Assembly: GCF_002743375.1 (NCBI RefSeq)
Contig: NZ_PDZC01000001.1
Coordinates: 248,001-312,000 of the forward strand
Length of the DNA stretch: 64,000 nucleotides
Direction: 5' to 3'
Source: Sporosarcina sp. P34
GTDB taxonomy: Bacteria; Bacillota; Bacilli; Bacillales_A; Planococcaceae
Shown: positions 47,077 through 55,776 of the stretch, in pieces
Position numbering within the stretch: the first letter of the stretch is position 1
Layout of the letters: each line of letters begins with the position of its first letter
The notes under the pieces: model-generated
Seen by the model: only the letters and a program-made list of their open reading frames with translations
What the model was told of the DNA's origin: nothing
The model's database searches: none
Position numbers and translations under genes: made by a program

Positions 47077-48003
47077 TCATGAATATAAACGGAAGCGATT
47101 CAAAAACCTTTGTACCGTTTGTAAATATTCATCAGGATTATCATTATACGATTTGGCATGTGCTCCTTTCGCAAAAAGCTTCATCATTTTATCGCCTTCT
47201 TTTAATTCATATAATTCTTCTGTCATCTGAGGCAAAATAAACGTGTCTTCCATGCTGTGAATGAATAACACAGGTTTATCAATAAACTTCATTACTTCGC
47301 GGGGGGAAACCGCTGCTGAAGTATAGCCATCACGAATTTTTAAAAATAAATTGGCGATTCGCAAACTCATAGAAGTCTTAAACGGCATCTCTGTACGAAT
47401 GATATGCAATAGTTGCTCTGAGAAGTCCGAGAATGGACAATCGGCTATATAGAAATCTGCCTCATCTTCATAGGTACCTGCGTACAAAAGCGTAGTGGCG
47501 GCTCCCATCGATTCACCGTGTATGCCAATTAAAGCGCGCTTACCTACACGTTTACGAACAGCTGTTACAACTTCTTTCAGATCCATTTTTTCATAAAATC
47601 CAAAACTTGTTGTTTTTCCACCAGAATCACCATGCCGCCGATGATCAAAAATAACAGAATTAAATCCTAAACGTTCAAACAGACGTGCATATTTGATGGA
47701 ATTCACTTTGTTTTCTGTTACGCCATGGCAAATGACAACCGTTCGCGTTGTATCCAAAGGCCGCAAGAAAACTGCGCGTAAGTTATAGCCGTTAGGTGAA
47801 GGTATCCAAATATCATCTTTTCTTATGGTTTCAAACCACTGACGATCAAAGCGTTTAGCAATCATCTCGCGCTGCAAAATAACTTCTGAGTCTTTGGTTT
47901 TTAAATACATTAGACGATTAGTGACAAGTATCCCGAAAAATGTAAGAAGCGCTGTAAAAACACTTGACGTGATACCGACAATATACATTACTCTACGTCT
48001 CAA
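47077..48003 (-). CDS. yqkD: Membrane-anchored alpha/beta hydrolase, YqkD-like
   Basis: 308 residues with one N-terminal membrane helix (about 7-28) and an alpha/beta hydrolase fold: the HGVTENK loop, HRRHGDSGG, and nucleophile elbow GESMG with S165. A FIHSMEDTFI acid region and a GAHAKS histidine complete the triad. This is the BEM46/YqkD group; substrate unknown. Two TTG codons in a row can start it; the second (48003) has 6-base spacing to AAGGAGG. In B. subtilis yqkD is next to yqkE, as here apart from the pseudogene between them. Confidence 0.87.
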   Translation of the reverse strand: MRRRVMYIVGITSSVFTALLTFFGILVTNRLMYLKTKDSEVILQREMIAKRFDRQWFETIRKDDIWIPSPNGYNLRAVFLRPLDTTRTVVICHGVTENKVNSIKYARLFERLGFNSVIFDHRRHGDSGGKTTSFGFYEKMDLKEVVTAVRKRVGKRALIGIHGESMGAATTLLYAGTYEDEADFYIADCPFSDFSEQLLHIIRTEMPFKTSMSLRIANLFLKIRDGYTSAAVSPREVMKFIDKPVLFIHSMEDTFILPQMTEELYELKEGDKMMKLFAKGAHAKSYNDNPDEYLQTVQRFLNRFRLYS

Positions 48004-48017
48004 CAAAATCCTCCTTC

Positions 48018-48913
48018 CTATTTCCTTATATATAAGTTATACATGGCTGTTTCAATAGGACGTGATAGATAAGGTGCAACTTCATCCACTGCTGCGCATA
48101 TTTTGTCCATGTCAATCCCTGTTTCTATACCGACTGATTGCAATAGGTATAGGACATCTTCTGTTGCGACATTACCTGTAGCGCCAGGCGCAAAAGGACA
48201 GCCGCCGAGACCGCCTGCAGATATATCGAATCGATCAATCGCTGCTTGCATAGAGGCGTAAATATTAGCCAATCCTAATTTATAGGTATTATGGAAATGT
48301 GCTGTGATCAAAATGTTTGGAAACTGCTTTTTCAGTTCATGAAACAAAGTAAAACTGGCTAAAGGATTTGCCATACCATCAGTATCTGCCACACTTAATT
48401 CATCTACACCCATATCGACAAACTTCTTACAAAGAGCTAGAGTTTTTTCAAGTGGAATGAAACCTTCATACGGACAGTGAAAGCTGTAGAAATACAGGCT
48501 CTAACAAACTGATGATTATTTTTGAGCCGATTGATAATTGGCCGTAGTGTCTACATGCTTTCTGTAGTAGTTTGATTGATATTATGTTGGGTGAATGTAT
48601 CACTTACGCCTACAAACACCGCCATACTTTCTGCACCAGCTTTGAAGGCATACTCCACACCATTTGCATTCGGTGTAAGAACAAATTGCCTGCTCTGTTT
48701 ACTTACCCGACTCATAACTTCTTTGAAGTCTGACATTTGAGGAACCCACTAAGGCAATACAAAAGAAGTAACTTCCATTTAATGTATAGACGCTCACTGT
48801 AAAGCGTGTATAAAAGCTAATTTTTGATCAGTTGGGATACTATTTTTTTCATTTTGTAAACCATCGCTTGGTCCAACCTCGATTAACGTTACGTTCTTTG
48901 GTAAACTATACAT
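48018..48913 (-). pseudogene. Hydroxymethylglutaryl-CoA lyase, inactivated by four stops and one frameshift
   Basis: The protein can still be followed over almost its full length: MYSLPKNVTLIEVGPSDGLQ from ATG 48913 (AAGGAGGG upstream), MEVTSFV, WVPQMSD, the VSDTFTQHNINQT block, SVADTDGMANP, TAHFHN, and the catalytic-loop cysteine in GGLGGCPFAPGATGN. In-frame stops: TGA at 48796-48794, TAA at 48781-48779, TAG at 48751-48749 and TAG at 48553-48551. Near 48480-48486 one base has been lost within GCTTTCACTG, shifting ISTAF into the frame of HCPYEGF. Leucine/HMG-CoA degradation by this copy is therefore lost. Two intact-looking fragments (48018-48413 and 48551-48736) should not be annotated as genes. 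Confidence 0.93.
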
Positions 48914-48973
48914 AAACATCCCTCCTTCAATCTATTGTACGTAAAATAAGTGAATAAGGGCAATGTAAAAACC

Positions 48974-49007
48974 TTGTCAATTAACTTGGTAATAATAATA
49001 ATAATAT
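48974..49007 (+). promoter_or_regulatory. Candidate yqkE promoter built on an AAT tract
   Basis: TTGTCA (48974-48979) is followed by five AAT units (48991-49005). Several TAATAA/TAATAT hexamers can act as -10, with spacing depending on repeat number. Confidence 0.35.
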
Positions 49008-49041
49008 GCAACTCTTTATCAAATAGAAAGTAGTGATTAGT

Positions 49042-49299
49042 ATGTCAAAAAAACAACGAAAAGTATCAAATAATCAGAGGAACCATATCGCAGAGGATTC
49101 TGCAACTTCACTATCAGATTTCGTGAGTGATGATATGTTAGCTAAATTAAAAGGAATGAAACGGGAGATGAAAGTGGAAGAAGAAATAAAACTAGAACAA
49201 GAAAAAGAAAAACGCATTCAAGAGCGAAAAGAACGTGAAAAAAATAAGAGTTTTGAAGAATTACTGGAGGAATACGGATACGACGGAACAAAGTATTAA
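49042..49299 (+). CDS. yqkE: DUF3886 protein YqkE
   Basis: 85-residue, highly charged protein (Lys/Glu-rich, probably one long helix: KLKGMKREMKVEEEIKLEQE onwards) of the YqkE/DUF3886 family, function unknown. ATG 49042 is used rather than GTG 49033; the ribosome site is weak in either case. It is the partner of the nearby yqkD in B. subtilis gene order. Confidence 0.8.
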   Translation: MSKKQRKVSNNQRNHIAEDSATSLSDFVSDDMLAKLKGMKREMKVEEEIKLEQEKEKRIQERKEREKNKSFEELLEEYGYDGTKY

Positions 49300-49384
49300 G
49301 AATACTAGAACAGTAGGTGTGAGAATAGGTATACTAGTCATATAAAGGTTTGATAAAAAGGTCTTTTACACGGGAGATGAAGAA

Positions 49385-49810
49385 ATGAAGTTTTTGTATA
49401 TTACGTATCATAAGAAACAACATCTTCAAAAAGAACTTATATCCGAGAGCCTTTTGAAACGTGTTCATTCAGCACCTATTGAGCACGCGATTGTTTATTG
49501 GTTGCAAAGTAATCTAGAAACTGTTGAAATAGTGGATTCTGTTATATCTTATGATTTACCAAAAGAAATGGTAGAAAATTTTTATACTACATTATCAAAA
49601 GCGCATGCGGAAAAATCTAAGGAGTCTCCGAGACCCTGGAAATTTCTGCCGAACCCAACTGACGAACAGTATATGTTTCCGGTTGCACAATATGAAAAAG
49701 AATACGGAATCACGTATTATGAATCTATATACAAATACATAACGGTTTTCGGGGTCATTTTAAATATATTTGACTTTGAATCTAATCAATTAATTATATA
49801 CATTCGATAA
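49385..49810 (+). CDS. Hypothetical protein
   Basis: 141 residues, not recognised. No signal peptide or clear membrane helix; the last 20 residues are hydrophobic and aromatic (VFGVILNIFDFESNQLIIYI). A proline-rich stretch SPRPWKFLPNPTDE lies in the middle. GGGAGATGAAGAA precedes ATG 49385. The stop lies 31 bp before the RsbR-like gene on the same strand, so the two may be co-transcribed. Coding looks real because of the good ribosome site and full use of the gap. Confidence 0.65.
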   Translation: MKFLYITYHKKQHLQKELISESLLKRVHSAPIEHAIVYWLQSNLETVEIVDSVISYDLPKEMVENFYTTLSKAHAEKSKESPRPWKFLPNPTDEQYMFPVAQYEKEYGITYYESIYKYITVFGVILNIFDFESNQLIIYIR

Positions 49811-49840
49811 CATAGAGGAATGTATCCAGGGGGATGTAAG

Positions 49841-50692
49841 ATGAAACAGCTTGATGTCAAGCTTTATGAGTATTTACTAGCAAAACTACCTGAAATTACA
49901 ACTTCTTGGCTGGCAATGAGAAAAGTAGAAAAAGACTCTATTTATTCGATAACTGCTCATCCAGAAATGGAAGAAACACTTCGGGAACAAAATAAACTTA
50001 CGAATTTAACAGTCATCAGCAGTTTACTTGATGATCCTGAAATCTTTGAGAAGAACAAAATAAAATGGGCAGCGGTTGTCGCTCTTAGCAGAGTGAAAAG
50101 TAATACACCGATAGAAGATGTAATTCAAGCTTTGAGTAATGTTCGTTTAACATATTGGCGCTTCATAAAAGAATTTTATTTGGCCTATAAAGAAGAAATT
50201 ACACTTGATGATTATATGCGCTGGAGTGAAACCATTAATAATGCATTTGATCGGATCTACATTAGTTTCGCTGAAGCCTATAATGAATATATTAGTGGCA
50301 AGTTCGATATCCAACAAAGCTTAATTAATGAATTAAGCTCTCCCGTCATCAAAATTACCGACGAAATTGGCGTGGTACCGCTAATTGGAGAGTTGGATGA
50401 ACTGCGTGCACAAGTTATGTTGGAAAGCATACCAGAGAAAAGTTTAGAGTCTGGTATTGAACACTTATTTATTGATTTATCGGGTGTGACCGTTATTGAT
50501 ACACATGTAGCCCAGCAGATTTTTCAAGTGACAAAAGTGTTATCTCTATTAGGGACGCGATGCACAATTACGGGGATTTTACCGGCAATTGCTCAAGCAT
50601 CGACAGAGCTTGGTTTAGACTTTAAAAATATCCAAACATTTAGTTCGTTACAACTAGCATTTCAAAAAGAATTTTTTATTGTAGAACAGTAA
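49841..50692 (+). CDS. RsbR-family STAS protein (RsbT co-antagonist paralogue)
   Basis: 283 residues: a variable, all-helical N-terminal sensor half (about 1-155) and a C-terminal STAS domain. RsbR proteins build the stressosome that controls RsbT and thus sigma-B. The two phosphorylation-site regions are visible: LSSPVIKI, with Ser167 where RsbRA has Thr171, and VIDTHVAQQ, with Thr221 matching Thr205. Closest in type to RsbRD (YqhA). GGGGGATG precedes ATG 49841; an earlier ATG at 49820 abuts GAGGA and is unlikely. No rsbS or rsbT lies beside it. Confidence 0.85.
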   Translation: MKQLDVKLYEYLLAKLPEITTSWLAMRKVEKDSIYSITAHPEMEETLREQNKLTNLTVISSLLDDPEIFEKNKIKWAAVVALSRVKSNTPIEDVIQALSNVRLTYWRFIKEFYLAYKEEITLDDYMRWSETINNAFDRIYISFAEAYNEYISGKFDIQQSLINELSSPVIKITDEIGVVPLIGELDELRAQVMLESIPEKSLESGIEHLFIDLSGVTVIDTHVAQQIFQVTKVLSLLGTRCTITGILPAIAQASTELGLDFKNIQTFSSLQLAFQKEFFIVEQ

Positions 50693-50725
50693 AAAAACCA
50701 AGTCACTTATGTGACTTGGTTTTTA
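50691..50725. terminator. Bidirectional terminator between the RsbR-like gene and serC
   Basis: AAAAACCAAGTCAC-TTAT-GTGACTTGGTTTTT, perfect stem with A and T runs, serving converging genes. Confidence 0.95.
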
Positions 50726-50729
50726 GATT

Positions 50730-51824
50730 TTATTTATGCTTTTCTTGGAAATCCAGCATGAATTTCTGTAAAGCCAGACAAGCTTCATATGGTACTGCGT
50801 TGTAAGTAGAAGCACGACATCCGCCTACGGAACGGTGACCATTTAGCCCAACGAATCCCGCCTCTTTAGCTTCTTCCAAGAATTGCTTTTCCAACTCTTC
50901 ATCCGCTACACGGAACGTGATGTTCATGAATGAACGACTTCCTTTTTCAGCATGTCCTGTATAGAAACCGTTGCTGTTGTCGATCGCGTCATAGATCAGA
51001 TTCGCTTTTTCTTCATTGCGTTTTGCAATTTTTTCTATGCCGCCTTGTTGTTGCATCCAACCAAGAACTTCACCCAACATGTAAATACCGAATGATGGAG
51101 GGGTGTTATATAGAGAGTTATTTGATGAATGTGTTTGGTATTTCAAAATAGCTGGAATCTCACTATTCGCTTTGTCCAACAAGTCTTTGCGTATAATCGC
51201 AACTGTAACGCCCGAAGGTCCGAGATTTTTTTGTGCACCTGCATAAATCATTCCGAATTGACTAACGTCAAGTGGTCTTGACAGAATATCACTAGACATA
51301 TCTGCTATTAACGGGACATTTCCAGTGGAAGGGAACTCATGGAATTGGGTGCCGAAAATTGTGTTATTTGAAGTGATATGCACATATGCATCCGTCTCTT
51401 CAAATGTAATTTCATCAGAAGATGGGACGCGATTATAATTTGTGTTTTTTGTAGAAGCTGCCTCGTATACTTCTCCAATTGTCTTGGCTTCTTTAAGTGC
51501 TTTATCAGACCATGCACCAGACATAATGTAGCTAGCTTTTTTTCCATCTGGTAAGAAATTCATTGGCACCATTGCAAATTGTAGACTGGCTCCGCCCTGC
51601 AAGAATAGTACTTCATAGTTTTCAGGAATTGAGAATAAAGAACGCAAACGCTCAATTGCTTGATTATGTACTTGTTCATAAGTAGCACTGCGGTGACTCA
51701 TTTCCATAATAGACATTCCAGATTCTTTAAAATCCACTAGTTCGGCTTGTGCTTTTTCAAGAACTTCGCGTGGAAGTGCGGATGGACCCGCGTTAAAATT
51801 ATAGACAGACTTTTGATCAATCAA
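50730..51824 (-). CDS. serC: Phosphoserine aminotransferase
   Basis: PLP enzyme of serine synthesis converting 3-phosphohydroxypyruvate to phosphoserine. 364 residues. YNFNAGPSALP at the start, FLQGGASLQFAMVPMNFL, and the lysine region YAGAQKNLGPSGVTV are diagnostic. TTG 51824 is used: AAGGAG lies 8 bases upstream and the family start follows immediately, whereas GTG 51833 abuts that site. serA is not in the window, so the pathway genes are split. Confidence 0.95.
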   Translation of the reverse strand: MIDQKSVYNFNAGPSALPREVLEKAQAELVDFKESGMSIMEMSHRSATYEQVHNQAIERLRSLFSIPENYEVLFLQGGASLQFAMVPMNFLPDGKKASYIMSGAWSDKALKEAKTIGEVYEAASTKNTNYNRVPSSDEITFEETDAYVHITSNNTIFGTQFHEFPSTGNVPLIADMSSDILSRPLDVSQFGMIYAGAQKNLGPSGVTVAIIRKDLLDKANSEIPAILKYQTHSSNNSLYNTPPSFGIYMLGEVLGWMQQQGGIEKIAKRNEEKANLIYDAIDNSNGFYTGHAEKGSRSFMNITFRVADEELEKQFLEEAKEAGFVGLNGHRSVGGCRASTYNAVPYEACLALQKFMLDFQEKHK

Positions 51825-51944
51825 AAGAATCACTCCTTCATTAGTTTACAACTATAAAGTAAAGTATATACGAAAAATCATACATGGGGAATAGATAACT
51901 GCCAATTCGCAATAAATCTTCCAATCAATTAAGAGGGGTGTCTT

Positions 51945-51970
51945 GTTTGTTTCAGTGAGAAATAGGGTAA
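51945..51970 (+). promoter_or_regulatory. Candidate sigma-B promoter for the ypfJ-like gene
   Basis: GTTTGT (51945-51950), 14-bp spacer, GGGTAA (51965-51970), compared with the sigma-B consensus GTTTAA-N12-14-GGGTAT. A nearby RsbR paralogue makes sigma-B control plausible. The rest of 51825-52041 shows no gene. Confidence 0.45.
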
Positions 51971-52041
51971 ATTGAAATCAAGTAGCAACTACATAGTGAT
52001 GTAAAGTTCAGCCTACATAAAGCCGAAACGAGGGAGAGAGT

Positions 52042-52884
52042 ATGAAAACAGATGGACGCAGAAAAAGTTCAAACGTAGAGGATCGAAGAGGAAGGAGTGG
52101 CGGAGGCGGTGCGATTGCATTAGGCGGGGGTGGTCTAGGAATTGTTGGTATTATATTATTTCTCCTTCTAGGTGGAAATCCAACTGACTTATTAGATAAT
52201 AGTTCAGCAGTCCCTGATCAACCATACGTGGAAACTGCACAAGATAAAGAATTGGCGGATTTTGTTTCGGTTGTGCTTGCGGATACAGAAGATATTTGGT
52301 CGGAATTATTTGCGCAACAAGGAATTCAATATGAGAACCCTAAGCTAGTTCTTTATACAGGCCAAGTGGATACAGCGTGTGGCTACGGAAGTGCAGCTGC
52401 AGGGCCATTTTATTGCCCGGGTGATCAAAAACTATATATTGACTTAGCATTTTATAATGAATTACAAAGTTCATTTAAAGCGCCAGGTGACTTTGCCATG
52501 GCCTATGTAGTAGCTCATGAAGTAGGACATCATGTGCAAACGCTCCTTGGAATTTCAGATCAAGTGATGCCACTACGTCAAAAACTGAGTGAAAAGGAAT
52601 TCAATAAATATTTAGTGAGATTTGAATTGCAAGCAGATTATTTTGCGGGAGTCTGGGCACATCATGCGAAAGGACGAGGATACTTGGAGCAAGGGGATTT
52701 ACAGGAAGCAATTACTGCCGCGAGTGCGGTTGGTGACGATACGATTCAAAAACGCGCGAGAGGGTATGTTGTACCGGAGAGTTTCACACACGGTACAGCA
52801 AAACAACGAATGTATTGGTTCGAACGTGGTTTTGAATTAGGCACTATTGAGGGTGGAGACACGTTTAATCAAACAGAAAAATAA
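52042..52884 (+). CDS. YpfJ-type neutral zinc metallopeptidase
   Basis: 280-residue membrane-anchored putative zinc peptidase of the YpfJ/KPN_02809 family. Short basic N-terminus, Gly-rich stretch and membrane helix (LGGGGLGIVGIILFLLLGG, about 27-45), then the HExxH motif at H159-H163 (AHEVGHHVQ), a likely third ligand in ELQADYFAGVWAHH, and two conserved cysteines (TACGYGS, FYCPGD). GAGGGAGAG precedes ATG 52042. Substrate unknown. Confidence 0.9.
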   Translation: MKTDGRRKSSNVEDRRGRSGGGGAIALGGGGLGIVGIILFLLLGGNPTDLLDNSSAVPDQPYVETAQDKELADFVSVVLADTEDIWSELFAQQGIQYENPKLVLYTGQVDTACGYGSAAAGPFYCPGDQKLYIDLAFYNELQSSFKAPGDFAMAYVVAHEVGHHVQTLLGISDQVMPLRQKLSEKEFNKYLVRFELQADYFAGVWAHHAKGRGYLEQGDLQEAITAASAVGDDTIQKRARGYVVPESFTHGTAKQRMYWFERGFELGTIEGGDTFNQTEK

Positions 52885-52931
52885 AACTCGCGAACGTCAT
52901 TCTTTTCGAAGTGACGTTCACGAGTTTTTAT
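52882..52931. terminator. Bidirectional terminator between ypfJ-like gene and OFA transporter
   Basis: ACTCGCGAACGTCA / TGACGTTCACGAGT stem with flanking A and T runs; converging genes. Confidence 0.9.
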
Positions 52932-54208
52932 TTTGTTGCGGCTATAGCGGGTTCAGCTGGAATAATTCCTTCTTTTTCATTGCGTAATCTTTTAATATCC
53001 ACTCGAATGAGCAAGGAAATTAGTAGAGCCACAGCGAATAAGCCGGCGAAGAATAATAAGCTGCTTTCGTAACTGCCTGTTGTATCTTTCATCCAGGCAG
53101 CAAACATCGGTCCAGCCACTCCAGCTGCAGACCATGCAGTCAAAATATAACCGTGGATGGCTCCAAGTTGTCTCGTTCCAAAAATATCACCAATATATGC
53201 CGGAATAGAGGCGAACCCCCCTCCGTAACATGTATAGATTACGGCTAGAATTACTTGGAATATAATTGCGTTCGTGGTGAATGGTAAAATGGAAAATAGA
53301 ACTAGTTGAATGATAAAGAACGTGGTATACGTATTGGGACGACCGATATAATCCGAAATCGCAGCCCAGCCAAGTCTGCCGGCCCCGTTAAAGATGCCTA
53401 GCACACCAACTAATGCGGCTGCCTGAATAGTCGTCATGCCAATACTATCAATCGCCATTGGTTTGGCAGCCGAGAGAATGGCGATACCGCAAGTAACATT
53501 AATAAACAACATTAGCCATAAATAATAAAAGCGTTTTGTTTTAACTGCTTGATTTGCTGTCAATTGAGAAAGATCTTCTTTAACTTCCGTTTTACCTAAA
53601 CGAACTTTTTCAATAAATCCAGGCGGTGCCCATCCATCTTCTGGTTTTTCTAGATACAGGGAAGAAAGTAACATAATTAAGAAATACGATATACCGAGAA
53701 TATAAAAAGTGTTCTGTAATCCGACATTGCTGATCAAGTATTCCATGATCGGGCTACTGATGGCTGCAGCAAACCCAAATCCCATGATGGCCAGTCCCGT
53801 TGCTAGCCCCCTGCGATCAGGGAACCATTTGACGAGTGTAGAAACGGGTGCGATATAACCTACCCCTAAACCAATTCCACCTAGCATACCGTAAAAAATA
53901 TACAACAACGGTAATGAAGACATTTCTACTGCGAGTCCCGAACCTGTCACGCCCACTCCGAAAAACACAGCTGCAAGTAACCCTGCTTTTCTTGGACCGT
54001 ATCTCTCTACAAAGTGACCTAAAAAAGCAGCTGATAAACCAAGAAATAAAATAGCAATACTAAATGTCAACTGTACTTGGCTTGTGGTCCATCCAAACTC
54101 TTCAATGAGTGGATTAGTGAAGTTACTCCAGGCATAAACAGATCCGATAGAAATGTGAATGCCTACTGCAGATAATGCAATCAGCCATCGGTTCTTCGTT
54201 TTTTTCAT
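52928..54208 (-). CDS. OFA-family MFS transporter, probable formate/oxalate-type anion carrier
   Basis: 426-residue major facilitator with about twelve membrane helices. The start HISIGSVYAWSNFTNPL and the GGIGLGVGYIAPVSTLVKWFPDRRGLATGLAIMGFG block are typical of the oxalate:formate antiporter family. ATG 54208 is preceded by GGAGG. It is transcribed away from, but adjacent to, fdhD and formate dehydrogenase, which suggests that it moves formate or an exchange partner; the substrate is inference from context. Some OFA members carry other organic acids. Confidence 0.87.
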   Translation of the reverse strand: MKKTKNRWLIALSAVGIHISIGSVYAWSNFTNPLIEEFGWTTSQVQLTFSIAILFLGLSAAFLGHFVERYGPRKAGLLAAVFFGVGVTGSGLAVEMSSLPLLYIFYGMLGGIGLGVGYIAPVSTLVKWFPDRRGLATGLAIMGFGFAAAISSPIMEYLISNVGLQNTFYILGISYFLIMLLSSLYLEKPEDGWAPPGFIEKVRLGKTEVKEDLSQLTANQAVKTKRFYYLWLMLFINVTCGIAILSAAKPMAIDSIGMTTIQAAALVGVLGIFNGAGRLGWAAISDYIGRPNTYTTFFIIQLVLFSILPFTTNAIIFQVILAVIYTCYGGGFASIPAYIGDIFGTRQLGAIHGYILTAWSAAGVAGPMFAAWMKDTTGSYESSLLFFAGLFAVALLISLLIRVDIKRLRNEKEGIIPAEPAIAATK

Positions 54209-54287
54209 CCGTAATCCTCCATTTTGAAAACTTTTCCATAACTCCAATTCGAGTACCCAAAGACCTTGACTAATTGGTAATGTAAAA

Positions 54288-54307
54288 GAATAGTTGATAC
54301 ACTATTC
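54288..54307. promoter_or_regulatory. Perfect inverted repeat upstream of the OFA transporter
   Basis: GAATAGT-TGATAC-ACTATTC, 7-bp arms with a 6-base centre, about 80 bp upstream of the transporter start. Size and spacing suit a dimeric regulator. Confidence 0.4.
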
Positions 54308-54384
54308 CGTCATGACACGACAATCAAAGGAAATCGATTAAACAATTACTGGAATGTAAGTTAGGATTAAGGAGTATAATAGTA

Positions 54385-54401
54385 ACAATTCACAGAATTG
54401 T
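54385..54401 (-). terminator. Weak hairpin after fdhD
   Basis: ACAATTC-ACA-GAATTGT perfect 7-bp stem, located 14 bp beyond the fdhD stop on the minus strand; only a weak T-rich tail. Confidence 0.4.
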
Positions 54402-54414
54402 CAATATCTCTTTT

Positions 54415-55230
54415 TCATGTAGTCGATAAAAGAGTCGTAGCATCCATGACGATTCTTTCAGGATGTGTGTACACGTTAAAAGATCTTCCGCGAATGAATC
54501 CGATCGTCGTTATGCCTAGATCATCTGCTAAACGTAAAGCTAATTCAGTAGGTGCGGACTTTGATAATACAATTTCACAACCAATTTTAGCGACTTTAAG
54601 TAATATTTCGGAGGAGATTCTTCCGCTGAACACAATGATTTTATCTCGTACAGAAATATCATTCCTCAGACAGTGTCCATAAATTTTATCTAACGCATTA
54701 TGGCGGCCGATATCCATACGGGATAGTAATAATTGATCTGGAGCGCACAAAGCAGCATTGTGTACTCCACCAGTATGGCGGAACATTTCCGCTTGTTCTT
54801 CCATTTGATGCATCAAGGAAAATATTTGTGCAGGGATCAGTTGAACAGAAATACTATCCATCTTTTTCGCTGTCAGTGCATCATTTGCAAAGATGTACCC
54901 TTGTCTGCTCATGCCGCAACAAGATGTGATATACCGTTTATTTTGCAATTGTTCAAAGAAAGGGTAGACTTTACCCGTATTGACATAAATGAAGCCATTT
55001 TCAAGATCAAGTCGAATATCTGTGATTTGTTCCCACTTAGGCACGATTCCTTCTGATGCCAAGAAACCAACAATCATATCCTCAATATATTCCGGTGTAC
55101 ATACGATCGTCGCAAATTCTTTGTGGTTTAGTTTAATTGTGACTGCATATTCAACAGCGACTTGATCTGCTTTTTCAAAAACTTTACCATCCTGAAATCG
55201 AATAATGGATCGTTGTTGTTGCTGTTTCAT
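54415..55230 (-). CDS. fdhD: Formate dehydrogenase accessory sulfurtransferase FdhD
   Basis: Transfers sulphur from a cysteine desulfurase to the molybdenum cofactor before insertion into formate dehydrogenase. 271 residues. The functional cysteine loop is TSCCGMSRQG (C104-C105). The RHTGGVHNAAL block, DIGRHNALDKIYG, and FSGRISSEILLKVAKIGCEIVLSKSAPTELA are diagnostic. ATG 55230 has AAGGGAGA upstream. It lies 14 bp downstream of the DUF2294 gene on the same strand and is divergent from fdhF. Confidence 0.96.
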   Translation of the reverse strand: MKQQQQRSIIRFQDGKVFEKADQVAVEYAVTIKLNHKEFATIVCTPEYIEDMIVGFLASEGIVPKWEQITDIRLDLENGFIYVNTGKVYPFFEQLQNKRYITSCCGMSRQGYIFANDALTAKKMDSISVQLIPAQIFSLMHQMEEQAEMFRHTGGVHNAALCAPDQLLLSRMDIGRHNALDKIYGHCLRNDISVRDKIIVFSGRISSEILLKVAKIGCEIVLSKSAPTELALRLADDLGITTIGFIRGRSFNVYTHPERIVMDATTLLSTT

Positions 55231-55244
55231 GATCTGTTCTCCCT

Positions 55245-55586
55245 TCAGTCAATCGATCGATCGAATAAAAATACTGAAACTGCAATATCATCATCAATTT
55301 TAAAATCGCTGAATAAATGCAGAAACTTGGCCTCGACTAATTCTTCCAATGCTACAGGTGGTTCTTTTGCATATACTGCCTGAATCATGCTAGTTCGTGC
55401 ACGATGCACCATCTCTTTTCCTTCTGGCGTTCCCGCTATGAACTTTTCAGTGGGCGTCAAATTACCATAGAGGGTAGAGACCACCATATTATCTATAAAT
55501 ATCGTGTGAATTCGTTCGGGACCTTTACCAAATAAGTCTTTTCGTAATTTACGAATGATATCATTAAACTCATGAACTTTTTTCAT
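55245..55586 (-). CDS. DUF2294 family protein
   Basis: 113 residues of the DUF2294 family (GKGPERIHTIFIDNMVVSTLYGNLTPTEKFIAG, then R-rich helix and AKFLHLFSDFKIDDDIAVSVFLF). Function unknown; members often sit beside formate dehydrogenase genes in Bacillales. GAGGAAG precedes ATG 55586. It forms a two-gene unit with fdhD. Confidence 0.87.
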   Translation of the reverse strand: MKKVHEFNDIIRKLRKDLFGKGPERIHTIFIDNMVVSTLYGNLTPTEKFIAGTPEGKEMVHRARTSMIQAVYAKEPPVALEELVEAKFLHLFSDFKIDDDIAVSVFLFDRSID

Positions 55587-55776
55587 AAGGCACTTCCTCT
55601 TTTCATTTACAGAATAATTAAATTATTTTAATGTGGTCATTGTATTATACGCTTTATTACTCTATACTAAATACATAATCGATGGAAATCTAGTATGTGA
55701 TTGCTAGGAGTTCATTAACCTACATGTAATAGTAAGTATGGATTGGTTCTTTAGCAAGTCCTGTTAAGAAACTATT

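Noticed and set aside
48018..48736. Two separate genes for HMG-CoA lyase fragments
   Set aside because: Both fragments belong to one decayed frame that also extends to 48913; the starts are internal Met codons without ribosome sites.
48551..48796. Possible stop-codon recoding in the HMG-CoA lyase gene
   Set aside because: Four stops of three different types plus a frameshift are far more simply explained by decay.
55768..55776. Anti-terminator pairing AATAGT (55728-55733) with ACTATT (55771-55776) in the fdhF leader
   Set aside because: The pairing ends one base before the terminator stem and would not compete with it.
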